The position numbers were made by a program, and so were the translations under genes. A model generated the notes under the pieces. It did not search any database. It saw nothing but the letters and a program-made list of their open reading frames with translations, and was not told the DNA's origin. From positions 56,893 through 120,892 of the forward strand of contig CAXBCF010000007.1 in assembly GCA_963973975.1 (NCBI GenBank): a DNA stretch of 64,000 nt. Reading direction: 5' to 3'. The stretch comes from UBA1494_A sp963973975 (lineage in GTDB: Bacteria; Bacteroidota; Bacteroidia; Flavobacteriales_E; Vicingaceae). This document shows positions 51,988 to 61,387 of the stretch, piece by piece (the first letter of the stretch is position 1; each line of letters starts with the position of its first letter).

Positions 51988-53073
51988 ATGAAAACAAAAT
52001 TCATTCACCTTTCTTTATTGGCAATAATCATAGGCTTTTCTGCTTGTGGATCAAAAGAAGAAAAACAAGTTGGTACTCAAAATCAATCATTAGAAGTAAG
52101 CGTTCTAAAAGTTAAGGAGGTAACTACTAATAACAAAATAAAAATTAGTGGTATTGTACAAGCATCGCAACAAGCCAATATCAGTAGTCGCATGATGGGA
52201 GTTGTAGAACAAATTAATGCAGGAGTTGGAGAGCAAGTAAAAGCTGGTCAACTAATTATTTCACTACGAAGTTCAGATTTAGAAGCACAAAAAGCAAAAG
52301 CAAATGCAATGCAAGCTGCAGCAGAATCCAACTTTTCAACTGTTGCTGATAATTTAAAAAGAGCAGAGAATTTATTTGCTAAAGAAAGCATTAGTTTACA
52401 AGAGCTTGAAGGAATGCAAAATAACTTTAACGCTGCTAAGGCTAACTTGGAAGCTAGTAAACAAATGCAATCAGAAATTGAAGCCAATCTAAGCTATGCT
52501 AAAATTATGGCTCCATTTGACGGTGAAATTGTGAATCAATTCATTGAAATTGGTGACATGGCTAGTCCCGGGCAAACACTTCTAGCGATAGAGCAGTCTA
52601 CTATTTTTGAAGTTCATGCTGGAATTCCTGAGCGCTACATTGCTGAATTAATGGAAGATAGTTTGGTGGAAGTGAAAATTAAATCCATTGGACAACAAAT
52701 TAATGGAAAGCTAGTCGAGTTAAGTCGATCTTCGAAGAATACAGGAGGGCAATTTATGGTTAAAGTTCAACTAGCACCTTCTGCAAATACAATTTATTCT
52801 GGCATGTTTGCTGAGTTATCTCTGCCCTTAAAACAATCAGATGACTTTGAGAAAACTATTTATATTCCTGAAAATGTATTGATTAAAAATGGGAGTTTAA
52901 GTGGAGTATACACACTAAGTGAGTCGAATACAGCAGTTTTAAGATGGTTGCGACTTGGTGAAAAGGTAGGCAATCAATTTGAAGTTTTGAGTGGCTTAAT
53001 TGGTGGAGAAGAAGTAATTCTCAACAGTTCCGATAAGCTATACAACGGTGCATCAGTAAGTATAATACAATAG
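51988..53073 (+). CDS. RND efflux periplasmic adaptor (membrane fusion protein)
   Basis: 361 residues. A lipoprotein signal ('IIGFSACGS', Cys at 20) anchors it. The order is a beta-barrel start, half-lipoyl 'GVVEQINAGVGEQVKAGQLI', a helical hairpin (~95-165), second half-lipoyl 'SYAKIMAPFDGEIVNQFIE' and a C-terminal barrel. No His-rich metal-binding tail is present, so a drug- or organic-type pump is more likely than a heavy-metal one. Confidence 0.93.
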   Translation: MKTKFIHLSLLAIIIGFSACGSKEEKQVGTQNQSLEVSVLKVKEVTTNNKIKISGIVQASQQANISSRMMGVVEQINAGVGEQVKAGQLIISLRSSDLEAQKAKANAMQAAAESNFSTVADNLKRAENLFAKESISLQELEGMQNNFNAAKANLEASKQMQSEIEANLSYAKIMAPFDGEIVNQFIEIGDMASPGQTLLAIEQSTIFEVHAGIPERYIAELMEDSLVEVKIKSIGQQINGKLVELSRSSKNTGGQFMVKVQLAPSANTIYSGMFAELSLPLKQSDDFEKTIYIPENVLIKNGSLSGVYTLSESNTAVLRWLRLGEKVGNQFEVLSGLIGGEEVILNSSDKLYNGASVSIIQ

Positions 53074-53120
53074 TTTCAAACTGCTCATTAATAGAATTCA
53101 TTGAGCGTAATTAAAAAAAA

Positions 53121-56100
53121 ATGAAAGAAGGAATAGCAGGAAAAATCGCCAAACTTTTTATCGGTTCAAAGCTGACGGTTTTATTGATGATTGTTTTTAT
53201 GGTAGTTGGGGTTTATAGTTCATTTTTAATACCTCGAGAAGAAGAGCCTCAAATTGATGTTCCAATGGCCGATCTTTTTGTAGCATACCCTGGAGCGAGT
53301 CCATCAGAAATGGAGTCAAAAGTGGTAAAACCTTTGGAGAAACTGATCTCAAATATTAAAGGAGTGGAGTATGTTTATTCAACTTCTCAAGAAGAGCAAG
53401 CGATGGTGATTGTCCAATTTTTTGTTGGAGAAGACATAGAGCGTTCTTACGTTAAACTTTACAATGAAATTGCAAAAAATATGGGGCAATTTCCTAAAGG
53501 AGCTAGTATGCCTTTAGTGAAAACACGTTCAATTGATGATGTACCTATTTTAGGAATCACGTTGTGGAGTGAAAGTTATGATGATTTTCAATTGAATCAA
53601 CTGGCAAAAGAGTTAAGCAATGAAATTAAAAAAGTAGAAGATGTTGCCATAACTCAAAACATAGGAGGAAGAGATAGAAAATTAAGAATTGTATTAAATC
53701 AAGCAAAGTTGGCTGCTGCTAACCTTGACCTTTTGGCCGTTTCTCAAATGATACAAGCAAACCATCAGCAAGGTCATGGAGGTTACATCCAGAATAACGA
53801 TTATGAGTTTTCAATTTCTTCAGGAGATTTCTTAAAATCTGCCGAAGATGTAGAGAGTTTGATTGTTGGCGTAACTAATGGTCATCCAATTTATTTAAAT
53901 CAAGTAGCTGAGGTAATAGATGGACCTGAATTGCCAAATAATTATACTCAAATAGGATTTGGTGCGGCCTCAAAAATTAAAAATGATTATCCTTCTGAAT
54001 ACGATGCTGTAACTATTTCTGTAGCTAAAAGAAAAGGGGCAGATGCTATGAAATTGTCCAATATCATACTTGATAAAATTGAACAATTAAAAACTTCTTT
54101 AATTCCTGATGAAATTCATGTAGAGGTTAGTAGAAATTACGGTGAAACAGCTTCCCAAAAAGTGTCAGAACTACTTTTGCATTTAATTGGAGCAATAATA
54201 GCTGTAACGCTTGTTGTAATGTTGGCGATGGGTTGGAGAGGTGGTTTGGTTGTATTTCTTTCTGTACCTGTCACTTTTGCACTAACGCTTCTCAGTTATT
54301 ACTTGTTAGATTACACTCTTAATCGCATCACGCTGTTTGCATTGGTTTTTGTGACAGGAATTGTGGTAGATGACTCCATTATTATCGCTGAAAACATGCA
54401 CCGGCATTTTAAAATGAAGCGCTTGCCTTTTAAACAAGCTGCACTTTATGCCATAAATGAAGTAGGGAATCCGACAATCTTAGCAACATTTACAGTTATT
54501 GCTTCAGTGCTTCCAATGGCATTTGTGTCAGGTTTAATGGGACCATACATGTCGCCAATGCCAATAGGAGCTTCCATTGCCATGATTTTGTCCCTTTTTG
54601 TAGCCCTAACAATAACTCCTTACCTTGGTGTGATTTTTTTGAGAGGAAAAGCAGGTGAAAGTGAAGTTTTAAAAGAGGATGAAAGTGATTCTATTCAACA
54701 AACTAAGGCCTATAGAATTTATGAGCGTTTTGAAAAACCACTTTTGGAAAATAAAACGAAACGATGGGCTTTCTTAGGGGTCACCTTTTTCTTGTTAATA
54801 GGTTCGGTTGCACTCTTCTTTACGAAAACAGTGGCTGTAAAAATGTTGCCATTCGACAATAAAAATGAATTTCAAGTAGTAATTGATCTTCCTGAAGGAA
54901 GTACTTTAGAGAGAACTGCATTAGTTGCTAAAGAAATTAGTCAGTTCATAGCGAAGCAAGATGAAGTTGTAAATTACCAAACTTATGTAGGTACTTCTGC
55001 GCCAATCACTTTTAATGGATTAGTGCGGCATTATGATTTGAGAAGCGGGAGTAATGTAGCTGATATTCAGGTTAATTTAACTCAAAAGGGAGCTAGAAAG
55101 GCTCAAAGCCATGAAATTGCAAGAGCTTATCGTCCCGGTATTCAGGCCATTGCTAAAAAGTTTGATGCCAATGTTAAAGTTGTAGAAGTTCCTCCTGGAC
55201 CTCCAGTTCTATCAACCATTGTGGCGGAAGTCTATGGACCAGATTATGAAGCTCAAATACGATTGGCAGATAGTATCAAATCAATTTTAATTGCAACTCC
55301 TGATGTTGTAGATGTTGATTGGATGGTAGAAGCAGATCAAAAAGAGTTTCATTATAAAATAAATCGTGAAAAAGCTTCTATGTATGGTGTTAGCCCTTTT
55401 CAAATCAAACAAAGCATTCAGTTAGCTTTAAAAGACATCCCTATTGCTCAACTTTATGATGAAAACTCAGCAGATCAAGTAGCCATTGTTTTGCAATTGG
55501 CAGCTAAAGATAAAAGCTCAATAGGAGCCATTGGTCAATTAAAAGTAAGGTCATCCAATGGAAATTTGATCTCACTCATTGATTTAGTGGATGTGGAAGA
55601 AAGAACAAAAGCTAAAAGCATTTACCGGAAAAACCAGAAGCGTGTAGTTTATATCACAGCTGACATGGCTGGTAAATTGGAAAGTCCCGTTTATGTTATT
55701 ATGGGGATGGAAGAAAAATTAAAAGCCATTGAGTTACCAAAAGGGTATGAATTAGAAGAAATGTATTTAGGACAACCATTATTAGAAGATAACTTTACAG
55801 TTAAGTGGGATGGTGAGTGGCAAATCACCTTGGAAGTGTTTCGAGATTTGGGAATTGCTTTCTTGGGAGTCATCATTATCATTTATTTGTTGATTGTTGG
55901 TTGGTTTCAGAATTTCAAAGCACCAATTGTGATGATGGTTGCAATTCCACTTTCTCTTGTTGGGATTGTTTTAGGGCATTGGGTCATGGATGCCTATTTT
56001 ACAGCAACTTCATTTATTGGAATGATTGCTCTGGCAGGAATAATGGTACGGAACTCTGTTCTGCTAATCGATTTTATAAAAATTCGCTTGGAAGATGGAG

Positions 56101-56324
56101 TTAGTTTAAAACAGGCAACCATTGAAGCAGGGGCTGTGAGAACTACCCCTATTTTATTAACTGCCGGAACTGTTGTGATTGGCGCTTTTGTTATCTTATT
56201 TGATCCCATTTTTCAAGGACTTGCCATTTCACTAATGGGAGGAACCATCGTTTCAACCTTTCTTACGCTTTTGGTAGTGCCTTTAGTGTATTACCTGATT
56301 GAAAGAAAGAATCATCGAGCTTAA
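53121..56324 (+). CDS. RND efflux permease
   Basis: 1067 residues with the usual 12 membrane helices and two large periplasmic loops. 'IPREEEPQIDVPMADLFVAYPGASPSEMESKV' (quoted in part: 'PREEEPQIDVPM') opens the porter domain. The proton-relay acids are in helix 4, 'GIVVDDSIIIAEN', with paired Asp as in HAE-type pumps. The C-terminal half has 'GIMVRNSVLLIDFI' for the second relay. It is close to the multidrug/organic group rather than the CusA/CzcA metal group. Substrate unknown. Confidence 0.94.
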   Translation: MKEGIAGKIAKLFIGSKLTVLLMIVFMVVGVYSSFLIPREEEPQIDVPMADLFVAYPGASPSEMESKVVKPLEKLISNIKGVEYVYSTSQEEQAMVIVQFFVGEDIERSYVKLYNEIAKNMGQFPKGASMPLVKTRSIDDVPILGITLWSESYDDFQLNQLAKELSNEIKKVEDVAITQNIGGRDRKLRIVLNQAKLAAANLDLLAVSQMIQANHQQGHGGYIQNNDYEFSISSGDFLKSAEDVESLIVGVTNGHPIYLNQVAEVIDGPELPNNYTQIGFGAASKIKNDYPSEYDAVTISVAKRKGADAMKLSNIILDKIEQLKTSLIPDEIHVEVSRNYGETASQKVSELLLHLIGAIIAVTLVVMLAMGWRGGLVVFLSVPVTFALTLLSYYLLDYTLNRITLFALVFVTGIVVDDSIIIAENMHRHFKMKRLPFKQAALYAINEVGNPTILATFTVIASVLPMAFVSGLMGPYMSPMPIGASIAMILSLFVALTITPYLGVIFLRGKAGESEVLKEDESDSIQQTKAYRIYERFEKPLLENKTKRWAFLGVTFFLLIGSVALFFTKTVAVKMLPFDNKNEFQVVIDLPEGSTLERTALVAKEISQFIAKQDEVVNYQTYVGTSAPITFNGLVRHYDLRSGSNVADIQVNLTQKGARKAQSHEIARAYRPGIQAIAKKFDANVKVVEVPPGPPVLSTIVAEVYGPDYEAQIRLADSIKSILIATPDVVDVDWMVEADQKEFHYKINREKASMYGVSPFQIKQSIQLALKDIPIAQLYDENSADQVAIVLQLAAKDKSSIGAIGQLKVRSSNGNLISLIDLVDVEERTKAKSIYRKNQKRVVYITADMAGKLESPVYVIMGMEEKLKAIELPKGYELEEMYLGQPLLEDNFTVKWDGEWQITLEVFRDLGIAFLGVIIIIYLLIVGWFQNFKAPIVMMVAIPLSLVGIVLGHWVMDAYFTATSFIGMIALAGIMVRNSVLLIDFIKIRLEDGVSLKQATIEAGAVRTTPILLTAGTVVIGAFVILFDPIFQGLAISLMGGTIVSTFLTLLVVPLVYYLIERKNHRA

Positions 56325-56352
56325 GCCATCATAAATTATAAATCTTGAAAAC

Positions 56353-56658
56353 ATGAAATTATTAATTGTAACAGCAGTGGAAGAATTTGAAAAGGATGTT
56401 CTCCGCTTATTTAAACAAGCTAAAATTGAAGCTTTTAGCGGTTCTGAAATCGATGGGTATAAAAATAGTGCAACCTTACTTATGACTTCAAGTTGGTTTC
56501 CTGGAGAAAGAGGAGGAAACGCTTCCAAACTGTTTTTCTCCTTTTCAGAAACTGAAAAAATCAATGCATTATTTCCAATGATACAAGCATTTAATCAAAA
56601 CTTAGAAACAAATAATCCAATTAAAGCGGTAGTAGTACCAATTGAAAAATCCCTATAA
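56353..56658 (+). CDS. Small PII-like-fold candidate, linked to the RND pump
   Basis: 101 residues. The layout beta-alpha-beta ... 'MKLLIVTAVEEFEKDVLRLF' at the start, a loop with 'GYKNSATLLMTSSWFPG', and a final 'AVVVPIEKSL' strand suggest a ferredoxin/PII-like fold, as seen in small proteins (for example DUF3240) accompanying some RND metal pumps. No strong family match can be claimed by eye. It lies 28 bases after the permease gene and 2 bases before the DUF2892 gene, so it is part of the operon. Confidence 0.55.
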   Translation: MKLLIVTAVEEFEKDVLRLFKQAKIEAFSGSEIDGYKNSATLLMTSSWFPGERGGNASKLFFSFSETEKINALFPMIQAFNQNLETNNPIKAVVVPIEKSL

Positions 56659-56660
56659 TT

Positions 56661-56846
56661 ATGAAAAATAGAATCGTAAGAGCCGTTGCTGGTAGTTTTG
56701 TGTTAATTAGCCTACTGCTTGCAGTTTATGTAAATATTAACTGGTTGTGGTTTACTGCCTTTGTAGGCGCTAATTTGTTGCAATCATCTTTCACTAAATG
56801 GTGTTTAATGGATCAAATCCTCAATAAATTAGGAATAAAAGATTAG
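56661..56846 (+). CDS. DUF2892 (YgaP-like) small membrane protein
   Basis: 61 residues. Two hydrophobic stretches ('AGSFVLISLLLAVYVN' and 'WLWFTAFVGANLLQSSFTKW') and the 'FVGANLLQSSFTKWCLMDQI' pattern match DUF2892, the membrane part of YgaP rhodanese. The rhodanese domain is absent. It is last in the efflux operon. The TAG stop (56844-56846) lies within the 9-bp direct repeat that borders the adjacent MITE-like element. Confidence 0.85.
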   Translation: MKNRIVRAVAGSFVLISLLLAVYVNINWLWFTAFVGANLLQSSFTKWCLMDQILNKLGIKD

Positions 56847-56850
56847 CAAT

Positions 56851-57268
56851 CATTGTTGTCCGATAAAAATATAAGACAGGTCAATAATTAAAAAAATCTA
56901 GCCATACTTATTTGATATAATAATATTTAATGTGTATCGCATCTTCATTTTGAAGTTGTTATTCTCTTATAGGGTGTCTTTTTCCAATTTTAATTTTTCA
57001 TTTTTTTCGCCGTGAAAAAAACGTAATCGAAGATTCATGAACACAAGTCAATAAATAAGAAGTGAGCTAAACAAAAAAAACTCGTCCTGTGAATTTTTAT
57101 TTTTTCCAAATTTTATAAATCCCAAGTTCAGCCGGGTGATCTTTAATCACAGATTAAAGCTTCCCGGTTTCTCTAAGGATTTATTTCATTTTCCAAAAAA
57201 CAAATTCAAGGGACAAAGTTAAAATCGACATCCATTTCCAAAATATTTTTTTTTATCGGACAATAGTG
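56851..57268. mobile_element. 418-base MITE-like element with inverted ends and target duplication
   Basis: Ends: TTGTCCGATAAAAA at 56856-56869 is perfectly inverted at 57250-57263; including imperfect flanks (CATTG and CACTA) the terminal repeats are ~19 bases. Immediately outside lie ATTAGCAAT (56842-56850) and AATAGCAAT (57269-57277), direct repeats matching at 8 of 9 bases. No transposase ORF. Inside is a structured hairpin (57132-57167). The features fit a non-autonomous derivative of an insertion sequence; the IS family cannot be named without a search (IS4-like, by duplication length, is only a guess). The 456-base gap between 56846 and 57303 is almost filled by it. Confidence 0.7.
57132..57167. 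repeat. Two-part hairpin inside the MITE-like element
   Basis: CTTTAATC (57141-57148) pairs with GATTAAAG (57152-57159) around a 3-base loop; an outer CCGGG (57132-57136) pairs with CCCGG (57163-57167). It is the only GC-rich patch of the element and could act as a terminator-like or transposon-internal structure. Confidence 0.6.
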
Positions 57269-57302
57269 AATAGCAATATAATTTTTTGTAAAAGAGATTT
57301 AT

Positions 57303-59834
57303 CTAAAACTTAAACTGCAACCTTATGTTTACTTGTCTTGAGGTTAGGAAGTTGGGAACAGCAAATTGTCGGTTGGTGACATCAGTCACCCAAAGGTGAG
57401 AAAGTGTATTGTTTCTTTGCAAGAGGTTGAAGATTTCCAATCCCAACCAAATGGATTGGAAATCTTTGAAGATATTTTTGGGGCCAACTTTTGAATCTGG
57501 TCCCAATAAAAGTTTGGAAAAACCCATATCGACACGCAAATAAGCAGGAATTCTCAAGGTGTCTTTGTAACGTTCTCTTGAAGGAGGGCCGAATGGCAAT
57601 CCACTGCCGTAGTGGAAGGTCATCGACATTTTATAAGTTGGATTTTTTGGAAGGTAATCTTGAAAGAACAAACTGAAGTTGAAACGTTGATCTGAAGGTC
57701 GGGGAATGTATCCAGGTTCTCTTCTTATACTATCGATAGGAGTATCATTGAAGGTAAATCCAGGTATTATTTTCTCTCCATCACTATTAAAATAATCAAC
57801 ATAAAAATCATTTTGAAGGTCTTCTTGAACAGTCAATAAACCAAAGTTGACCCATGAGTCTACCCCTTTCACAAACTCTCCATTGATTTTGAAATCGACA
57901 CCAACTGCAAAAGCATCAGCAATATTTTCTGCGAAGTAGCGAATGCGCACATTGTCGATTTCATAAGGAATGATGTTGTCCATTTTTTTGTAATAGGCCT
58001 CGCCAACAAACTTAAATGGTCTGCCCCAAGCCAAAAAATTGTAATCGCCGGCAAAAACAAAATGGATGGATCGTTGGGCTTTAATGTCTTTGTTTAATTC
58101 GCCTTCAAAATCTCTTAATTCTCGATAGAATGGAGGTTGGTAGTAATATCCGGTACTAAAACGAAAGAGCCAATCTTTCTTCCATTTTGGTTCCCAAGCA
58201 ATGTTGGCTCTTGGGCTAATTACGGTTTCTTGGTTCAAATCCCAATAGTTTGCACGAATCCCTCCAGTGAGTGAAAATTGATCTTCTCGATTATTTTTCC
58301 ACCGAAGATTTCTTTGGGCATATCCCATCACTCGGTTAGAAACGAGGTTGTTTCTTGCTTTAAAGCTGTCGAATAAGTTCAGTTCAATCGGTCGGTTGGG
58401 TGCTTGCCCTGGTTTTTGTGGGGTTTGTGGAAGTGAAAAACCAGCAGAATCGATTAGGTTCCATTCACTCAAGCGGTCTTCAATGGATTCATGCTGAATG
58501 CGTCCTCCCCATTCCCAGCTTCCGTTGTCAACCAACCACCGACCTCGATGTTGAAAATTGAGCACTGTAGCGTCTAAGAAATTGCGAGCATGATTTAGAA
58601 ATGAGCCAACACCTCTACTAAAAGCCACATCGCCAAAATTGTCGCTGCTGAGGTCGCGCTCCAGTTCATCAATTCTATATTGCCCTAAAATGTCAAATGT
58701 TTCTGTTTCAAAAGAACGAAAACCTGTTAAGGTGAAATTTAAATTGACGTTGCCCTTCGGTTTAAAATTGGCTGAGAAAGCACCAAAATAGGTTTCAAAA
58801 TCTGTGACTTCTTGACCTTCAAAAAATATAGTCAACTTTAATGCTTGTTGAATGGTTCCAAAGGAAGTCTCTCGGGTTTCGGGAACAAATTCGTATTTAT
58901 TTCTCGCGTAGTTTCCGAGAAATGACAATTCCCATTTTTCAGATAGGTTATAAGTTACAAAAGTTTGAGCATCCACAAAAGTTGGTCGGTAGTCGCCGTC
59001 GGTATCTAAACTTCCTAACACATAGCGGTTGGTGTGGTAACGCACACCATTGATGAAAGTTAGTCTTGCATCTTTCGAGCGTCCTTCCACATGCAAAGAT
59101 CCACCTTGTAAACTCCCACTAACTGTACCGCCAAATTCTTTTGGTCTTCTGTAGGTAACTGCCAGCACCGACGACATTTTGTCTCCATAGCGCGCCTCAA
59201 AACCACCAGCTGAAAAATCAATGTTGTCTACCATGTCAGCATTGATAAAACTTAGGCCTTCCTGATTGCCACTTCTAGTTAAAAATGGTCGATAGACTTC
59301 AATATCATTTACATAAACCAGATTTTCGTCAAAATTTCCACCTCGAACATTGTATTGTGAAGTCAGTTCGTTATTAGAATAAACTCCTGGCAAAGTTTTT
59401 ATAACAGCTTCAAAATTGCCCGAAGGATTAGGAACGTATTTCAGGTTTTTTGGATCAATGCTTTCCATTGGTTTATCCCTGTTTTGTTCCACTTCCACTT
59501 CTACTTCTTCGAGCTTGAAATCCGATTCTTTTAAACTGATTAATAATTGGCGTTTTTCTCCAGCTTGTAAAAAAAGTTGCAATTGTTTTGCTTGATAAGA
59601 AATGTGTGTAAAACTGATGGTAATGGTTTCCATTGCTGGAACTTCTAAACTAAAAGTACCGTTAGGGTTAGTAATTGTACCTTTGGAGCTTCCTTCAATG
59701 CTAACACTCACTGCATCAATTTCTTTTCCGTTTTCATCGGTCAATTTTCCTTCTAAAGTTGCGGTAGATTGAGCAATTAGATGTGTCAAAGGGAAAATTA
59801 AAACTAGAAGAAAAAGAAGGGATTTATTTTGCAC
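57303..59834 (-). CDS. TonB-dependent receptor with carboxypeptidase-like N-terminal domain
   Basis: 843 residues. The signal peptide ends 'THLIAQS' (~22). A CarboxypepD_reg-like domain (~25-110) precedes a plug (~120-235, with 'YNVRGGNFDENLVYVND') and a 22-strand barrel to the final 'RQVNIRLQFKF'. It imports an unknown ligand using TonB energy. No SusD partner is adjacent, so a siderophore, vitamin or peptide is as likely as a glycan. The start is GTG, required because the signal peptide begins there. Confidence 0.92.
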   Translation of the reverse strand: MQNKSLLFLLVLIFPLTHLIAQSTATLEGKLTDENGKEIDAVSVSIEGSSKGTITNPNGTFSLEVPAMETITISFTHISYQAKQLQLFLQAGEKRQLLISLKESDFKLEEVEVEVEQNRDKPMESIDPKNLKYVPNPSGNFEAVIKTLPGVYSNNELTSQYNVRGGNFDENLVYVNDIEVYRPFLTRSGNQEGLSFINADMVDNIDFSAGGFEARYGDKMSSVLAVTYRRPKEFGGTVSGSLQGGSLHVEGRSKDARLTFINGVRYHTNRYVLGSLDTDGDYRPTFVDAQTFVTYNLSEKWELSFLGNYARNKYEFVPETRETSFGTIQQALKLTIFFEGQEVTDFETYFGAFSANFKPKGNVNLNFTLTGFRSFETETFDILGQYRIDELERDLSSDNFGDVAFSRGVGSFLNHARNFLDATVLNFQHRGRWLVDNGSWEWGGRIQHESIEDRLSEWNLIDSAGFSLPQTPQKPGQAPNRPIELNLFDSFKARNNLVSNRVMGYAQRNLRWKNNREDQFSLTGGIRANYWDLNQETVISPRANIAWEPKWKKDWLFRFSTGYYYQPPFYRELRDFEGELNKDIKAQRSIHFVFAGDYNFLAWGRPFKFVGEAYYKKMDNIIPYEIDNVRIRYFAENIADAFAVGVDFKINGEFVKGVDSWVNFGLLTVQEDLQNDFYVDYFNSDGEKIIPGFTFNDTPIDSIRREPGYIPRPSDQRFNFSLFFQDYLPKNPTYKMSMTFHYGSGLPFGPPSRERYKDTLRIPAYLRVDMGFSKLLLGPDSKVGPKNIFKDFQSIWLGLEIFNLLQRNNTLSHLWVTDVTNRQFAVPNFLTSRQVNIRLQFKF

Positions 59835-59902
59835 GCGTCCAAATTAGTAAAATTGTATGCTTTAATGAATCGATTGTTAACGTAAGTGAACTTAAATATT
59901 GT

Positions 59903-60358
59903 ATGATGAACAGTAAAATTAATGGCTATAATGTTAGAGTGTATGGGATTTTAATAAATGCTGCGACAGAAGTTTTGCTTTCGAGCGAGACCAGAGGTGA
60001 TTTTTCATTTACTAAATTTCCAGGAGGAGGACATCAGTTGGGAGAAGGGTTGAGCGATTGCCTTAAGCGGGAATTTAAAGAAGAACTTGGAATTGATATT
60101 GAAATAAAAGTGCATTTTTATACCACCGATTTTTTTCAGGTTTCACAATTTGATGAAACAGATCAGCTTTTAAGCATTTACTATATTGTTAGTACTGATG
60201 AGATGGATTTAATTGAAAATGGTCGTGTTGCAAATGATGCTTCTGAAAAAAATCCCAATCATTTTTATTGGAGAAAAATTGATGAACTTCAATCCTCAGA
60301 ATTGACTTTTCCAATTGATCGAATTGTTTTAAAGAAGCTTCAATTAATAAATCGCTGA
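59903..60358 (+). CDS. Nudix hydrolase
   Basis: 151 residues from the ATG at 59903 (an ATG follows at once at 59906); an open extension upstream to 59783 runs antisense over the receptor gene and is not protein-like. The Nudix box is complete: 'GGGHQLGEGLSDCLKREFKEELGID' (key residues G-x5-E-x7-REFKEELGI). It hydrolyses nucleoside diphosphates linked to another group; substrate unknown. It is divergent from the TonB receptor gene. Confidence 0.9.
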   Translation: MMNSKINGYNVRVYGILINAATEVLLSSETRGDFSFTKFPGGGHQLGEGLSDCLKREFKEELGIDIEIKVHFYTTDFFQVSQFDETDQLLSIYYIVSTDEMDLIENGRVANDASEKNPNHFYWRKIDELQSSELTFPIDRIVLKKLQLINR

Positions 60359-60417
60359 ATGCTTGGTATTCAGCAAAAATAGAATAGCTTTACAGTATAC
60401 AAATAAACCTTTTTACC

Positions 60418-61143
60418 ATGAAAACTAAATCAATAAACACTTGCCTTTTTGGCTTATTCCTTACGCTTTTTTTTTCTTCTTGCAGCTACCTATCAAATTG
60501 TGTTGAAGGAGAAGGAATGGTAGTTGAGAAAGAAATTCAACTAGAAAATTTTCAAAATTTATTGCTTTCTAATAATGTGCAAGTTGAGCTGAGTCAGGGA
60601 GCAGTTCAAGTAGTTAGAATGGAAGCAAATGAGAATTTCTTTGATTTATTAAATACTGAAGTGGTTAATGGAGAATGGGATGTTCGTTTTGAGCAATGTG
60701 TTAAAAAAAGTGGAGATATTAAATTATTTATTCAAGTTCCGACCATAGCGGCGATTAACATTAAAGGAAGTGGAGATGTTAAATCTATTGGGAAGCTGAA
60801 TCTTGACAATTTACACTTAAAAATTAATGGCTCAGGTGATATTGATTTAGAACTCGAAGCTAATCAAATTGAGACTTCAATTAATGGATCTGGAAATATT
60901 CAACTGCTTGGAAGTGCAAACGATCACACAATTAAAATCAATGGTTCAGGTGATTTGAAAGCAGGTAAATTTTTGACAGTAAATACTGTAATTAAGACAA
61001 ATGGCTCGGGAGATGCCAAGCTTTTTGCTTCGGAAAGTCTGGAAATTAAAATTAATGGAAGTGGGGACATTGATTACAGCGGAAATCCTAAAACAATGAA
61101 TTCAAAAATTAATGGCTCAGGGAAAATTAGTCAATCCAACTAA
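60418..61143 (+). CDS. GIN-domain (DUF2807) lipoprotein
   Basis: 241 residues. A lipoprotein signal ('FFSSCSYL', Cys at 22). The rest is the DUF2807 head: seven repeats built on 'NGSGDI'-type turns ('INIKGSGDVK', 'LKINGSGDID', 'TSINGSGNIQ', 'IKINGSGDLK', 'IKTNGSGDAK', 'IKINGSGDID', 'SKINGSGKIS') with ~20-residue spacing, as expected for a right-handed beta-helix. The function of the family is not settled; 'autotransporter adhesin head-like' is only a database label. Confidence 0.9.
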   Translation: MKTKSINTCLFGLFLTLFFSSCSYLSNCVEGEGMVVEKEIQLENFQNLLLSNNVQVELSQGAVQVVRMEANENFFDLLNTEVVNGEWDVRFEQCVKKSGDIKLFIQVPTIAAINIKGSGDVKSIGKLNLDNLHLKINGSGDIDLELEANQIETSINGSGNIQLLGSANDHTIKINGSGDLKAGKFLTVNTVIKTNGSGDAKLFASESLEIKINGSGDIDYSGNPKTMNSKINGSGKISQSN

Positions 61144-61387
61144 CTCAAATTAGAAAAGAAAGTTTTAAGTACTTGTTGAAGTTAAATTGACTTAAGTTTA
61201 AAGTAAAAAGTTGTTTTTTAAATTACGAATCTGGCAATTACGAATGTTCAATGTTTAGTTATCAATTAAGAATTAAGAAATTGGATGAAGGACTAAGGAT
61301 AAAAGATGAAGGTGTAAAACTTTTTGATAGTTTTCATCACTTTCTCTTTTCTTTGTTCTCTTCTCTCTTCTCTATATTTTCTAAATT

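Noticed and set aside
57132..57167. Rho-independent terminator for the TonB receptor gene
   Set aside because: It lacks a T-run on either strand and is interior to the MITE-like element, ~135 bases beyond the stop.
59783..59902. Upstream extension of the Nudix gene starting at 59783
   Set aside because: It runs antisense over the TonB receptor signal peptide, has no Nudix similarity, and two ATGs at 59903/59906 begin the recognisable domain.
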